Shown piece by piece: positions 8,749-15,487 of a DNA stretch of 64,000 nt. Numbering within the stretch: position 1 is the stretch's first letter; each line of letters begins with the position of its first letter. Location of the stretch: NCBI GenBank assembly GCA_029212615.1, contig JARGPJ010000002.1, positions 248,001-312,000 on the forward strand, given 5' to 3'. Position numbers and translations under genes: made by a program. Source of the DNA: Verrucomicrobiales bacterium (GTDB lineage Bacteria; Verrucomicrobiota; Verrucomicrobiia; Verrucomicrobiales; DEV007). A model generated the notes under the pieces. It worked only from the letters and a program-made list of their open reading frames with translations, was not told the DNA's origin and ran no database searches.

Positions 8749-9828
8749 ATGGTATCCATTCAAATTCGCGGACTGGTGAAGCGCTTTGATGATGTCGTTG
8801 CGCTCAACCAGCTCGACCTCGACATTCAATCAGGGGAGCTTTTCTTCCTTCTTGGCCCCAGCGGCTGCGGTAAGACGACCCTGCTTCGCTCGATTGCCGG
8901 CTTTCACCTTCCCGATGAAGGGAGCATCCAGTTCGACAACGACGATGTCACCAACGTGCCGCCGCACAAACGCGAGACCGCAATGATGTTTCAAAGCTAT
9001 GCGCTTTGGCCTCATCTCAATGTCTTCAGGAACGTCGCCTTCGGCCTTGAAGAACGGAAAGTGAATAAGGCTGAGATCAAAGAGCGTGTCGATGAAGCGC
9101 TCGTAATGGTTAAAATGGAAGGGCTTGGCACCCGGAAGATCAATCAACTCTCTGGCGGTCAACAACAGCGGGTTGCTCTTGCCCGCGCCCTTGTTGTCCG
9201 CCCCCGCTGCCTCATGCTCGACGAGCCGCTTTCCAACCTCGATGCAAAATTGAGGATCGAGATGAGAGGAGAAATTCGCCGAATCTGCAAAGAATTCGGA
9301 CTCACCGCCATCTATGTCACTCACGATCAGAAGGAAGCCCTCTCCATTGCTGACCGACTCGCGATTCTTGATGGAGGGAACATTGCCCAGGTCGGAACGC
9401 CGGAGGAAGTCTACCGTCGTCCCCGCACTGCGCTCGTTGCGGGATTCATTGGAGAAACCAACCTTCTTAAAGGCGAAGTTGCCTTCATCTCCGGCGAGAA
9501 TGTGTATGTAAAAACATCGGTCGGAGATCTTGCGGGACGTCCGTCCGACCCGCAGCAGGTTCCTGAGCCCGGAACCGCCGTCACACTTTCAATACGGCCT
9601 GAATGCCTTTCTATCGAAACGACGCCCCCGGCACGAAATGAGATCGCCGGTCACCTCACCGAATCAATCTACCTCGGGGAGGTCGCCCAATATTCGCTTC
9701 AATCGCCGGGCCGCGAGGAGCCGTTCCATATCTCCGAACTGAATCCGCGCCGGGTCATTCGCGATACTGAACAGAAACTGTACGCCACAGCAAAACCCGA
9801 AGACGTGGTCATTTTACCCGATTCGTGA
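8749..9828 (+). CDS. ABC importer ATPase, FbpC/PotA-like
   Basis: A 359-residue ABC ATPase. I choose the ATG at 8749 (MVSIQIRGLVKRF); an upstream TTG at 8692 would add 19 residues of low-complexity sequence. Motifs: Walker A GPSGCGKTTL, Q-loop FQSYALWPH, signature LSGGQQQRVALARAL, Walker B CLMLDEPLSNLD, H-loop VTHDQKEA. A TOBE-like domain follows (about residues 240-359), as in spermidine/putrescine and ferric-ion importers. It should energise the permease encoded at 11499-13193. The binding-protein gene starts only 3 bp after its stop, so the three genes form one operon. Confidence 0.93.
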   Translation: MVSIQIRGLVKRFDDVVALNQLDLDIQSGELFFLLGPSGCGKTTLLRSIAGFHLPDEGSIQFDNDDVTNVPPHKRETAMMFQSYALWPHLNVFRNVAFGLEERKVNKAEIKERVDEALVMVKMEGLGTRKINQLSGGQQQRVALARALVVRPRCLMLDEPLSNLDAKLRIEMRGEIRRICKEFGLTAIYVTHDQKEALSIADRLAILDGGNIAQVGTPEEVYRRPRTALVAGFIGETNLLKGEVAFISGENVYVKTSVGDLAGRPSDPQQVPEPGTAVTLSIRPECLSIETTPPARNEIAGHLTESIYLGEVAQYSLQSPGREEPFHISELNPRRVIRDTEQKLYATAKPEDVVILPDS

Positions 9829-9831
9829 AAC

Positions 9832-11502
9832 GTGATCGCCCGGCTCTCCATCGTCTTTTCCCTCCTTGCACTGGTCCTCATCGCGCCGTTTGCGCTGAGG
9901 CCGGACCCCGGGTCAGGAGGCCTCAGGAGGGGTAAGGCGGAGCGCCTTGTCATTATTTCCCCCCACAACGAGTCGATCAGATCTGAATTCGCCCGTGCTT
10001 TTGCCCGGCACATGAAACGCGATTACGACCGCCTCGTTTTCGTCGACTGGCGTCAGCCCGGCGGAACATCAGAAATTGCCCGCTTTTTAAAATCTGAATA
10101 CTCAACCCGTTTCGAGACACTGTGGAAACTAAAGACAAACCTGCCCTTCGATGGTGAAATCCGCGATGCTTTCGACAACAAGTATCTCGATCCGGAAGCA
10201 AGCAAGGCGACTCAACAGGGTTGGGTGCAGGACCTGACCCTCTTAGATCGGGACAATTCGGAACAGCTCGCCGCGACGGCCAGAGCTCTTTTTTTAAACT
10301 CCCAGATCGGAGTGGGAATTGACCTCTTCTTCGGCGGAGGTGCTTACGATTTTTCCCGCCAGGCCAGTGCCGGAAATCTCGTTGCGATTGATGCGACGGG
10401 AAGATACGGCCCTGAGGCTCTCGCGAAAGAAGAGCCGGACTGGTTCGGAGATGAGATCATGCCTTCGACGGTATCCGGTGAACCTTTCCGTGATAACTCT
10501 TTTCGCTGGGTAGGCACCGTTCTTTCCTCCTTCGGTATCGTCTACAACACCGACGTCCTTGCACGACTGGGATTCGAGGATGGCCTGAAGCAATGGGATG
10601 ACCTCGCCGACCCGCGTCTCGTCGGCCAAATTGCTCTCGCTGATCCGACGAAGTCAGGATCGACGACGAAAGCCTTTGAAATGTTGATCCAGGAACAGAT
10701 TCAACGCCTCCAGGGGAATGGCATGCCGGAGGAGAAGTCAGTCGCTCAAGGGTGGGATGAAGCGATGCGGCTTATCCTGAGAATCAGCGCGAACAGCCGT
10801 TATTTCACAGACTCCGCTGCCAAGGTTCCTCGCGACGTGGCTCTTGGCGATGCCGGCGCGGGAATGTGCATTGATTTCTACGGGAGAACCTTCAATGAAC
10901 TCTATCATGACAAGAACGGGGATTCCCATGTCCAGTTTGTGATGCCGCGTGCCGGCACTTCCATCGGAGCCGATCCGATCGGGATGTTGCGGGGAGCCCC
11001 TCATCCGGAGTTGGCGCATCAGTTCATCCGGTTTGTGTTGTCTCCTGAGGGGCAGAAACTCTGGAACTACCGGGTCGGTGAGCCCGGCGGTCCGAATCGC
11101 TATGCCTTGCGACGCCCGCCAATCCGTCGGGATTTCTACACCGGGAGAAATCGGAAGGCCATGAGCGATCCTGAGGTGAACCCCTACGAGATCGCTGAGG
11201 GCTTCACCTATCATGACGAATGGACCGGAGCACTCTTTTCCAGCCTGCGATTCATCATCAAGGCTGCCTGCATCGACCCTCACGAAGAGCAGAGAAAGGC
11301 GTGGCGGGCCCTCATCGAAAACGGATTGCCAGCCGCGCAACTCGCTTCCTTTGATGATGTTTCCCTGATCAGCTACGAAAACGCGACACAGCGGATCGCC
11401 ACCGTCCTCGGCACAAAGGACAAAGTCGCCGAGATCAAGCTCGCCCGGGAACTCACCGCCGCCTTTCGCGAGAAGTATCACCGAATCGCCACCCAGCCAT
11501 GA
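9832..11502 (+). CDS. large extracellular solute-binding protein of the importer
   Basis: A 556-residue protein with a GTG start directly after the ATPase stop. A single hydrophobic N-terminal segment (residues 5-24) acts as signal or anchor. The mature part begins with VIISPHNESIRSEFARAF and later has FGIVYNTDVLARLG and ADPTKSGSTT, patterns of the Fbp/AfuA-type family 1 binding proteins. It is much longer than a usual ferric-binding protein (about 340 residues). The extra length includes an insertion around residues 80-150 and a C-terminal extension of about 110 residues. Its stop overlaps the permease start (ATGA). The substrate is inferred as iron or another small anion complex, with low certainty. 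Confidence 0.85.
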   Translation: MIARLSIVFSLLALVLIAPFALRPDPGSGGLRRGKAERLVIISPHNESIRSEFARAFARHMKRDYDRLVFVDWRQPGGTSEIARFLKSEYSTRFETLWKLKTNLPFDGEIRDAFDNKYLDPEASKATQQGWVQDLTLLDRDNSEQLAATARALFLNSQIGVGIDLFFGGGAYDFSRQASAGNLVAIDATGRYGPEALAKEEPDWFGDEIMPSTVSGEPFRDNSFRWVGTVLSSFGIVYNTDVLARLGFEDGLKQWDDLADPRLVGQIALADPTKSGSTTKAFEMLIQEQIQRLQGNGMPEEKSVAQGWDEAMRLILRISANSRYFTDSAAKVPRDVALGDAGAGMCIDFYGRTFNELYHDKNGDSHVQFVMPRAGTSIGADPIGMLRGAPHPELAHQFIRFVLSPEGQKLWNYRVGEPGGPNRYALRRPPIRRDFYTGRNRKAMSDPEVNPYEIAEGFTYHDEWTGALFSSLRFIIKAACIDPHEEQRKAWRALIENGLPAAQLASFDDVSLISYENATQRIATVLGTKDKVAEIKLARELTAAFREKYHRIATQP

Positions 11503-13193
11503 ACCGGAAACTCGCCGTCACGATCTATGCCGGAACTGCGATCTTCTTCGCTCTCTTCTTCGTGTACCCGATCTGGCACACGGTGAAAGAGGCTTTTGTG
11601 ACAACTGATGGAAAACTGACCTTTGCCTACATCGGTGAGATTTTTCAGAACCCTGTTTATGTGGAGGGACTGGTGAACTCTTTTTACATGGGGCTTTTCA
11701 CCACGATTCTCTCCCTGCTAATTGCGCTTCCCCTCGCCCTTCTCGCAAACACCTGGAACTTCAAGGGCAAAGAGATCCTTAACTCTCTGATCCTCGTCCC
11801 GCTGATACTGCCCCCTTTTGTCGGGGCGCTCGGGATTAAACAACTCCTGGGACAAGCTGGCGTCCTGAATGCTTTTCTCATCGATCTTGGGCTCATGAAT
11901 GCCGCAGCGCCCTTCGACTGGCTCGGCGAAGGGCGCCTCTTCGGGGTCGTGCTGATGAATGCCCTCCATCTGTATCCCATCGCCTACCTCAACGTCTCCG
12001 CAGCACTCGCGAATGTCGATCCCGCCATGGAAGAGGCCGCGGAGAACCTAGGCTGCCATGGTCTCCGGAGACTCTGGCGCATCACTCTTCCCATGATCAT
12101 GCCGGGGATGTTTGCAGGGGCTACGATCATCTTTATCTGGTCCTTTACGGAGCTGGGAGTCCCCCTTATTTTTGACTTCACGAGAGTTACGTCGGTCCAG
12201 ATCTTCGACGGTATCAAAGATCTCAGCGGCAATCCCTTTCCCTACGCGCTCGTTGTCGTCCTTCTGATTCTCACCGTGGCCTTCTACCTCATTGGCAAAT
12301 GGCTCTTCGGAAAAGAGATTGCCGTCAGCTCCGGTCGAGCCGCGACAGGGCGCTCCCTCCGGAACGCCTCGCCCCTCATGAACGCGATTTGTATCGGAGT
12401 TTTCGTTCTCGTGACGGGACTGGCGGTGCTCCCTCATCTCGGCGTCATTCTTCTTTCCGTCTCGAATCAGTGGTATGGAACCATCTTCCCATCAGACTTC
12501 ACCGGACAGCATTACTTCGATGCCCTCGGTCACCCCCTGACGCTCAACTCGATCGGGAATTCTCTGAAATATGCCTCCCTTGCCACTGTCACAAATGTCA
12601 TTCTCGGCATCGCGATCGCCTACGTCGTCGTGCGGACAAAGCTCCCCGGCCGACAATTTTTGGATGCCATGGCGATGCTCCCTCTCGCGGTTCCGGGGCT
12701 TGTTCTTGCCTTCGGCTACCTCGCCATGACACGCCAAGGGCAGCTCTTCGATTTCCTCATCCTCGGAGAAAACCCGATCCTCATTCTCGTCATCGCCTAC
12801 GCCGTAAGACGCCTTCCCTACGTGGTCCGGTCGGCTGCCGCCGGATTTCAACAAACCAGCGTGACCCTGGAGGAAGCCGCTCAAAACCTCGGCTGTCCGC
12901 CGCTCAAGTCACTTACCAAAGTCACGCTTCCGCTCATTGCCGCCAATCTCATCGCCGGTGGCCTGCTCGCCTTTTCTTTTGCGATGCTCGAGGTCTCTGA
13001 TTCACTTATCCTTGCCGAACAGCAGCAGCACTTCCCCATCACTAAGGCAATCTACGCCCTCGTTTCCTCTCTGGGGACAGGCCCGCACATCGCCTCCGCT
13101 CTGGGTGTGTGGGCAATGGCGTTCCTCGCCATCACCATCACCGGAGCCGGATTGATCCTCGGGAAAAAGATGGGGGCGTTGTTTCGAGTATGA
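11499..13193 (+). CDS. two-domain ABC importer permease, FbpB-like
   Basis: A 564-residue membrane protein made of two tandem BPD_transp_1 permease units with about 12 transmembrane segments. Each half has an EAA loop that contacts the ATPase: EEAAENLGCHGL in the first and EEAAQNLGCPPL in the second. Fused double permeases are typical of ferric-ion (FbpB/SfuB) and related importers. The start codon overlaps the stop of the binding-protein gene by 4 bp, showing translational coupling. It is the last gene of the operon; an AT-rich region with a new promoter follows 28 bp after its stop. Confidence 0.93.
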   Translation: MNRKLAVTIYAGTAIFFALFFVYPIWHTVKEAFVTTDGKLTFAYIGEIFQNPVYVEGLVNSFYMGLFTTILSLLIALPLALLANTWNFKGKEILNSLILVPLILPPFVGALGIKQLLGQAGVLNAFLIDLGLMNAAAPFDWLGEGRLFGVVLMNALHLYPIAYLNVSAALANVDPAMEEAAENLGCHGLRRLWRITLPMIMPGMFAGATIIFIWSFTELGVPLIFDFTRVTSVQIFDGIKDLSGNPFPYALVVVLLILTVAFYLIGKWLFGKEIAVSSGRAATGRSLRNASPLMNAICIGVFVLVTGLAVLPHLGVILLSVSNQWYGTIFPSDFTGQHYFDALGHPLTLNSIGNSLKYASLATVTNVILGIAIAYVVVRTKLPGRQFLDAMAMLPLAVPGLVLAFGYLAMTRQGQLFDFLILGENPILILVIAYAVRRLPYVVRSAAAGFQQTSVTLEEAAQNLGCPPLKSLTKVTLPLIAANLIAGGLLAFSFAMLEVSDSLILAEQQQHFPITKAIYALVSSLGTGPHIASALGVWAMAFLAITITGAGLILGKKMGALFRV

Positions 13194-13205
13194 CTATTTT
13201 ACGTA

Positions 13206-13222
13206 AATATTATTATAATATT
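13206..13222. promoter_or_regulatory. perfect 8-1-8 AT-rich palindrome, possible operator
   Basis: AATATTAT-T-ATAATATT is a perfect inverted repeat whose right end overlaps the candidate -35 hexamer at 13221. Its 7-1-7 core geometry resembles Fur-family boxes, but the bases do not match a known Fur, Zur or PerR consensus. A repressor site is an inference. Confidence 0.4.
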
Positions 13223-13248
13223 GACAATTACTATAATTTTCATAAATT
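13221..13248 (+). promoter_or_regulatory. sigma70-like promoter for the small transcript
   Basis: TTGACA at 13221-13226, a 16-bp spacer, then TAAATT at 13243-13248. The surrounding 60 bp is about 85% A+T, unlike the neighbouring genes. Transcription would begin near 13255, about 25 bp before the small ORF at 13280. Confidence 0.5.
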
Positions 13249-13279
13249 ATGATCTACCGATTCCAGTCGTTGTCTGATC

Positions 13280-13540
13280 ATGAGATTATTTCTTTTCACC
13301 TCGTTCACTCTCGCCGCCCTTTTCAGTAGAGGTTTCTCAACCGACGATCAGACCAAAGTGCCAAACCCGGCGAAACGTTCTTTTCCATCGCATTGGGATG
13401 CCAAATCCTGGGACACTCCTGCCAAAGCCGCTTTCTGGCACAGGCAATCCAAATCCGGTGGCTCAAAGTCCACCGTGCCGGCGCCTCTTTCCCCATCCTC
13501 TCCACCTTCAGATTTTTCAGACAGACAGCCCGAGAAGTAA
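13280..13540 (+). CDS. possible small secreted protein (or non-coding transcript)
   Basis: An 86-codon ORF starting with a signal-peptide-like segment (MRLFLFTSFTLAALFS) followed by a polar, proline- and serine-rich tail (SPSSPPSDFSDRQPEK). It has its own promoter-like sequence upstream and a strong intrinsic terminator 56 bp after its stop, so it is likely to be expressed alone. There is no clear Shine-Dalgarno sequence and no recognised family. The ORF also contains two hairpins and one copy of a 12-base repeat, so the same DNA may instead encode a structured RNA. I treat coding as possible only. Confidence 0.35.
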   Translation: MRLFLFTSFTLAALFSRGFSTDDQTKVPNPAKRSFPSHWDAKSWDTPAKAAFWHRQSKSGGSKSTVPAPLSPSSPPSDFSDRQPEK

Positions 13541-13596
13541 CCATTGAGGTCTGTCCCTCTCCGGTGGCTCATCGCACCGGAAGCATTGGGAAACTC

Positions 13597-13636
13597 GAAA
13601 GCCCCCGCTGGAAACAGCGGGGGCTTTCTTTCTTTT
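13597..13636 (+). terminator. strong intrinsic terminator
   Basis: A perfect 14-bp stem (13597-13610 pairing with 13615-13628) closed by a GAAA tetraloop and followed by TTTCTTTT. It separates the small transcript from rpoA. Confidence 0.92.
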
Positions 13637-13795
13637 CCTTGGCCGACTTTTCCTCCCGTCAAATAATCAGTTTACTTTTTCTGAAAACCGACCATATTCC
13701 GCGCCCAAGCGTTTAGAAAAATCTGCCGTTGGTCCTCTGGTCTTCTTACGAAGTATAACGCTTACCAAAGGGAAACCCGGCTACCCCAATCCTAT

Positions 13796-14872
13796 ATGGC
13801 AACATCATTAGCTCCATTCGAAGTCCCAGAACGTCTCGTTAAGAACGAAGACACCGCAACTGACACTTACGCCCACTTCACGGCAGAGCCTTTCGAGGCA
13901 GGTTTCGGACATACTCTCGGTAACACCCTTCGCCGGGTTCTCCTTTCCTCACTGGAAGGTGCTTCGATTACCTCAGTTCGCATCGCAGGTGCGCAGCATG
14001 AGTTCGCCTCACTCCCCGGTGTCGTCGAAGACGTCACTGAAATCGTCCTTAACTTGAAGCAGATCCGCTTTAAGCACTTTGAGGATAAGGATCCCGCTAC
14101 CCTTTCCATCACGGTTGATAAAGCCGGCGCCGTCACTGCTGGTGACATTCAGGAGATCTCCCAGTATGAGATTGTGAACAAAGACCAGCACATCTGCACT
14201 CTGGATCGCAACACGAAATTCAGCCTCGAGATGGAAGTTCGTGTCGGACGTGGCTTCAACACCTCCGAAGACAACAAGCATCCTGACATGCCGATCGGTG
14301 TGATCCCGATTGATTCAATCTTCTCCCCTGTCCGCCGTGTTAAGTATGGCGTGCAGAACACTCGTGTCGGTCAGCGCACTGATTACGACAAACTGAATCT
14401 TGAAGTCTGGACCGACGGACGCATCGAGCCGCATGATGCCCTCCTTCAGGCATCTGCCATTCTTCGTCACCACCTCGACGTCTTCGTTAACTACGACGAC
14501 GACGCGATCCTCATCGAAGATCGCCCTGAGACTCAGAGCGAAGAGAATGCTGAACTCAAGAAGCTTCTCAACATGAGCGTCAACGAGATCGAGCTTTCTG
14601 TCCGTGCCGCAAACTGCCTCAACAACGCAAACATCACTTCCGTTGGGCAGCTCGCGTTGAAATCCGAAGCTGAGATGCTCAAGTATCGTAACTTCGGTAA
14701 GAAATCTCTCAATGAGATCAAAGACAAGCTCCACGAGCTTGGCCTCTCTCTTGGAATGCAGATCGATCCGAGCCTTCTCGAGTCTCCGTTCACCTCCACT
14801 CTTCTTGGTGGTGACCGTGGCGTCGAAGGTCCAGGTCTCGCCGCACTTATCGCCCAGAACATCAACGACTGA
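13796..14872 (+). CDS. rpoA: DNA-directed RNA polymerase subunit alpha
   Basis: A 358-residue alpha subunit. The N-terminal assembly domain contains the conserved LGNTLRRVLLSSLEG stretch and the beta-contact segment GRGF. The C-terminal domain (about residues 265-320) has the double helix-hairpin-helix, including LSVRAANCLNNANI and YRNFGKKSLNEIK, that binds UP elements and activators. It is followed by rplQ after 69 bp. The usual upstream partners rpsM, rpsK and rpsD are not in the window; instead an intrinsic terminator lies upstream, so the pair must have its own promoter (a possible -10 TATAAC is near 13755). Confidence 0.98.
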   Translation: MATSLAPFEVPERLVKNEDTATDTYAHFTAEPFEAGFGHTLGNTLRRVLLSSLEGASITSVRIAGAQHEFASLPGVVEDVTEIVLNLKQIRFKHFEDKDPATLSITVDKAGAVTAGDIQEISQYEIVNKDQHICTLDRNTKFSLEMEVRVGRGFNTSEDNKHPDMPIGVIPIDSIFSPVRRVKYGVQNTRVGQRTDYDKLNLEVWTDGRIEPHDALLQASAILRHHLDVFVNYDDDAILIEDRPETQSEENAELKKLLNMSVNEIELSVRAANCLNNANITSVGQLALKSEAEMLKYRNFGKKSLNEIKDKLHELGLSLGMQIDPSLLESPFTSTLLGGDRGVEGPGLAALIAQNIND

Positions 14873-14891
14873 TCGGCCTGACCGACAGATT

Positions 14892-14913
14892 GGCCGGGGT
14901 TCCGACTCCGGCC
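14892..14913. other. hairpin between rpoA and rplQ
   Basis: GGCCGG and CCGGCC arms with further inner pairing form a compact stem directly after the rpoA stop. There is no U-run, so it is more likely an mRNA-stability or partial-termination element than a full terminator. Confidence 0.4.
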
Positions 14914-14941
14914 TTCTCCCACTCCTACCCCATCTTTTCTG

Positions 14942-15343
14942 ATGAGACACCGAAGCAAAACCGTAAAACTCCAGCGCGACAAGGCGCATCGTGAGTCACT
15001 TCTCCGTAACCTCAGCGCGAGCCTCATCGAGCATCGTCAAATTCGCACCACCCTGGCCAAGGCCAAGGCACTGCGTCCCTATGTCGATAAGCTCGTGACC
15101 CTCGGCAAGAAGGACACTCTTCACAGCCGTCGCCGCGCCCTCTCCCTTCTCGGGAGCAATCAGCTCGCCCAGCGCAGCGTGAAAACGCTTTTCGAAGACA
15201 TCGCTACTGCAAGCAAGGATCGCCAGGGTGGTTACACCCGGATCATCAAGCTTGGACAGCGTTCCTCTGACTCAGCGCCAATGGCCCTGATCGAGTTCGT
15301 CGACGTCCTCGCTCCTGCTGAAGCAGAAGAGGCGGAAGCTTAA
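14942..15343 (+). CDS. rplQ: 50S ribosomal protein L17
   Basis: A 133-residue L17. The start (MRHRSKTVKLQRDKAHRES) and the LGQRSSDSAPMALIEFV ending match the family closely. It follows rpoA, its normal partner, and is followed within 30 bp by an intrinsic terminator, so this is the last gene of the transcript. A short alanine/glutamate tail follows the conserved end. Confidence 0.98.
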   Translation: MRHRSKTVKLQRDKAHRESLLRNLSASLIEHRQIRTTLAKAKALRPYVDKLVTLGKKDTLHSRRRALSLLGSNQLAQRSVKTLFEDIATASKDRQGGYTRIIKLGQRSSDSAPMALIEFVDVLAPAEAEEAEA

Positions 15344-15371
15344 GAGGCATTCGTTACCACGATTTCAAAAG

Positions 15372-15403
15372 AGCCGCTTCCGAATTCGGGAGCGGCTTTT
15401 TTT
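15372..15403 (+). terminator. intrinsic terminator after rplQ
   Basis: A ten-base-pair stem (AGCCGCTTCC with GGGAGCGGCT, one G-U pair) with a GAATTC loop is followed by a run of seven T residues. It ends the rpoA-rplQ transcript. Confidence 0.92.
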
Positions 15404-15487
15404 GTGCCCGGTTTCAATAATCAAACGAGGCCCTTGCACGCGCCGGATGGAGACGCAACATGAGTCACTCTTAGCAAGTGGGCGGGA

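Larger units (their letters stand above)
13255..13636 (+). ncRNA. candidate structured small RNA
   Basis: The promoter-to-terminator interval is about 380 nt. It contains hairpins at 13420-13440 (TGCCAAAG/CTT-TGGCA), 13456-13475 (CGGTGG/CCACCG), 13561-13580 (CCGGTG/CACCGG) and the terminator stem at 13597-13628. TCCGGTGGCTCA occurs twice, at 13454-13465 and 13560-13571. It does not match landmarks I know of RNase P RNA, tmRNA, SRP RNA or 6S RNA. It overlaps the small ORF, and both readings remain open. Confidence 0.3.

Noticed and set aside
12299..13000. 233-codon plus-strand frame inside the permease gene
   Set aside because: It is a +1 shadow of the second permease half, very rich in Arg/Pro/Ser and without any domain.
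13206..13222. Fur box at the AT-rich palindrome
   Set aside because: The geometry is similar, but the bases do not match the Fur consensus, so I call it only a possible operator.
13255..13636. RNase P RNA, tmRNA or SRP RNA in the small-transcript interval
   Set aside because: The ~380-nt length fits RNase P RNA or tmRNA, but none of their conserved landmark sequences is present.
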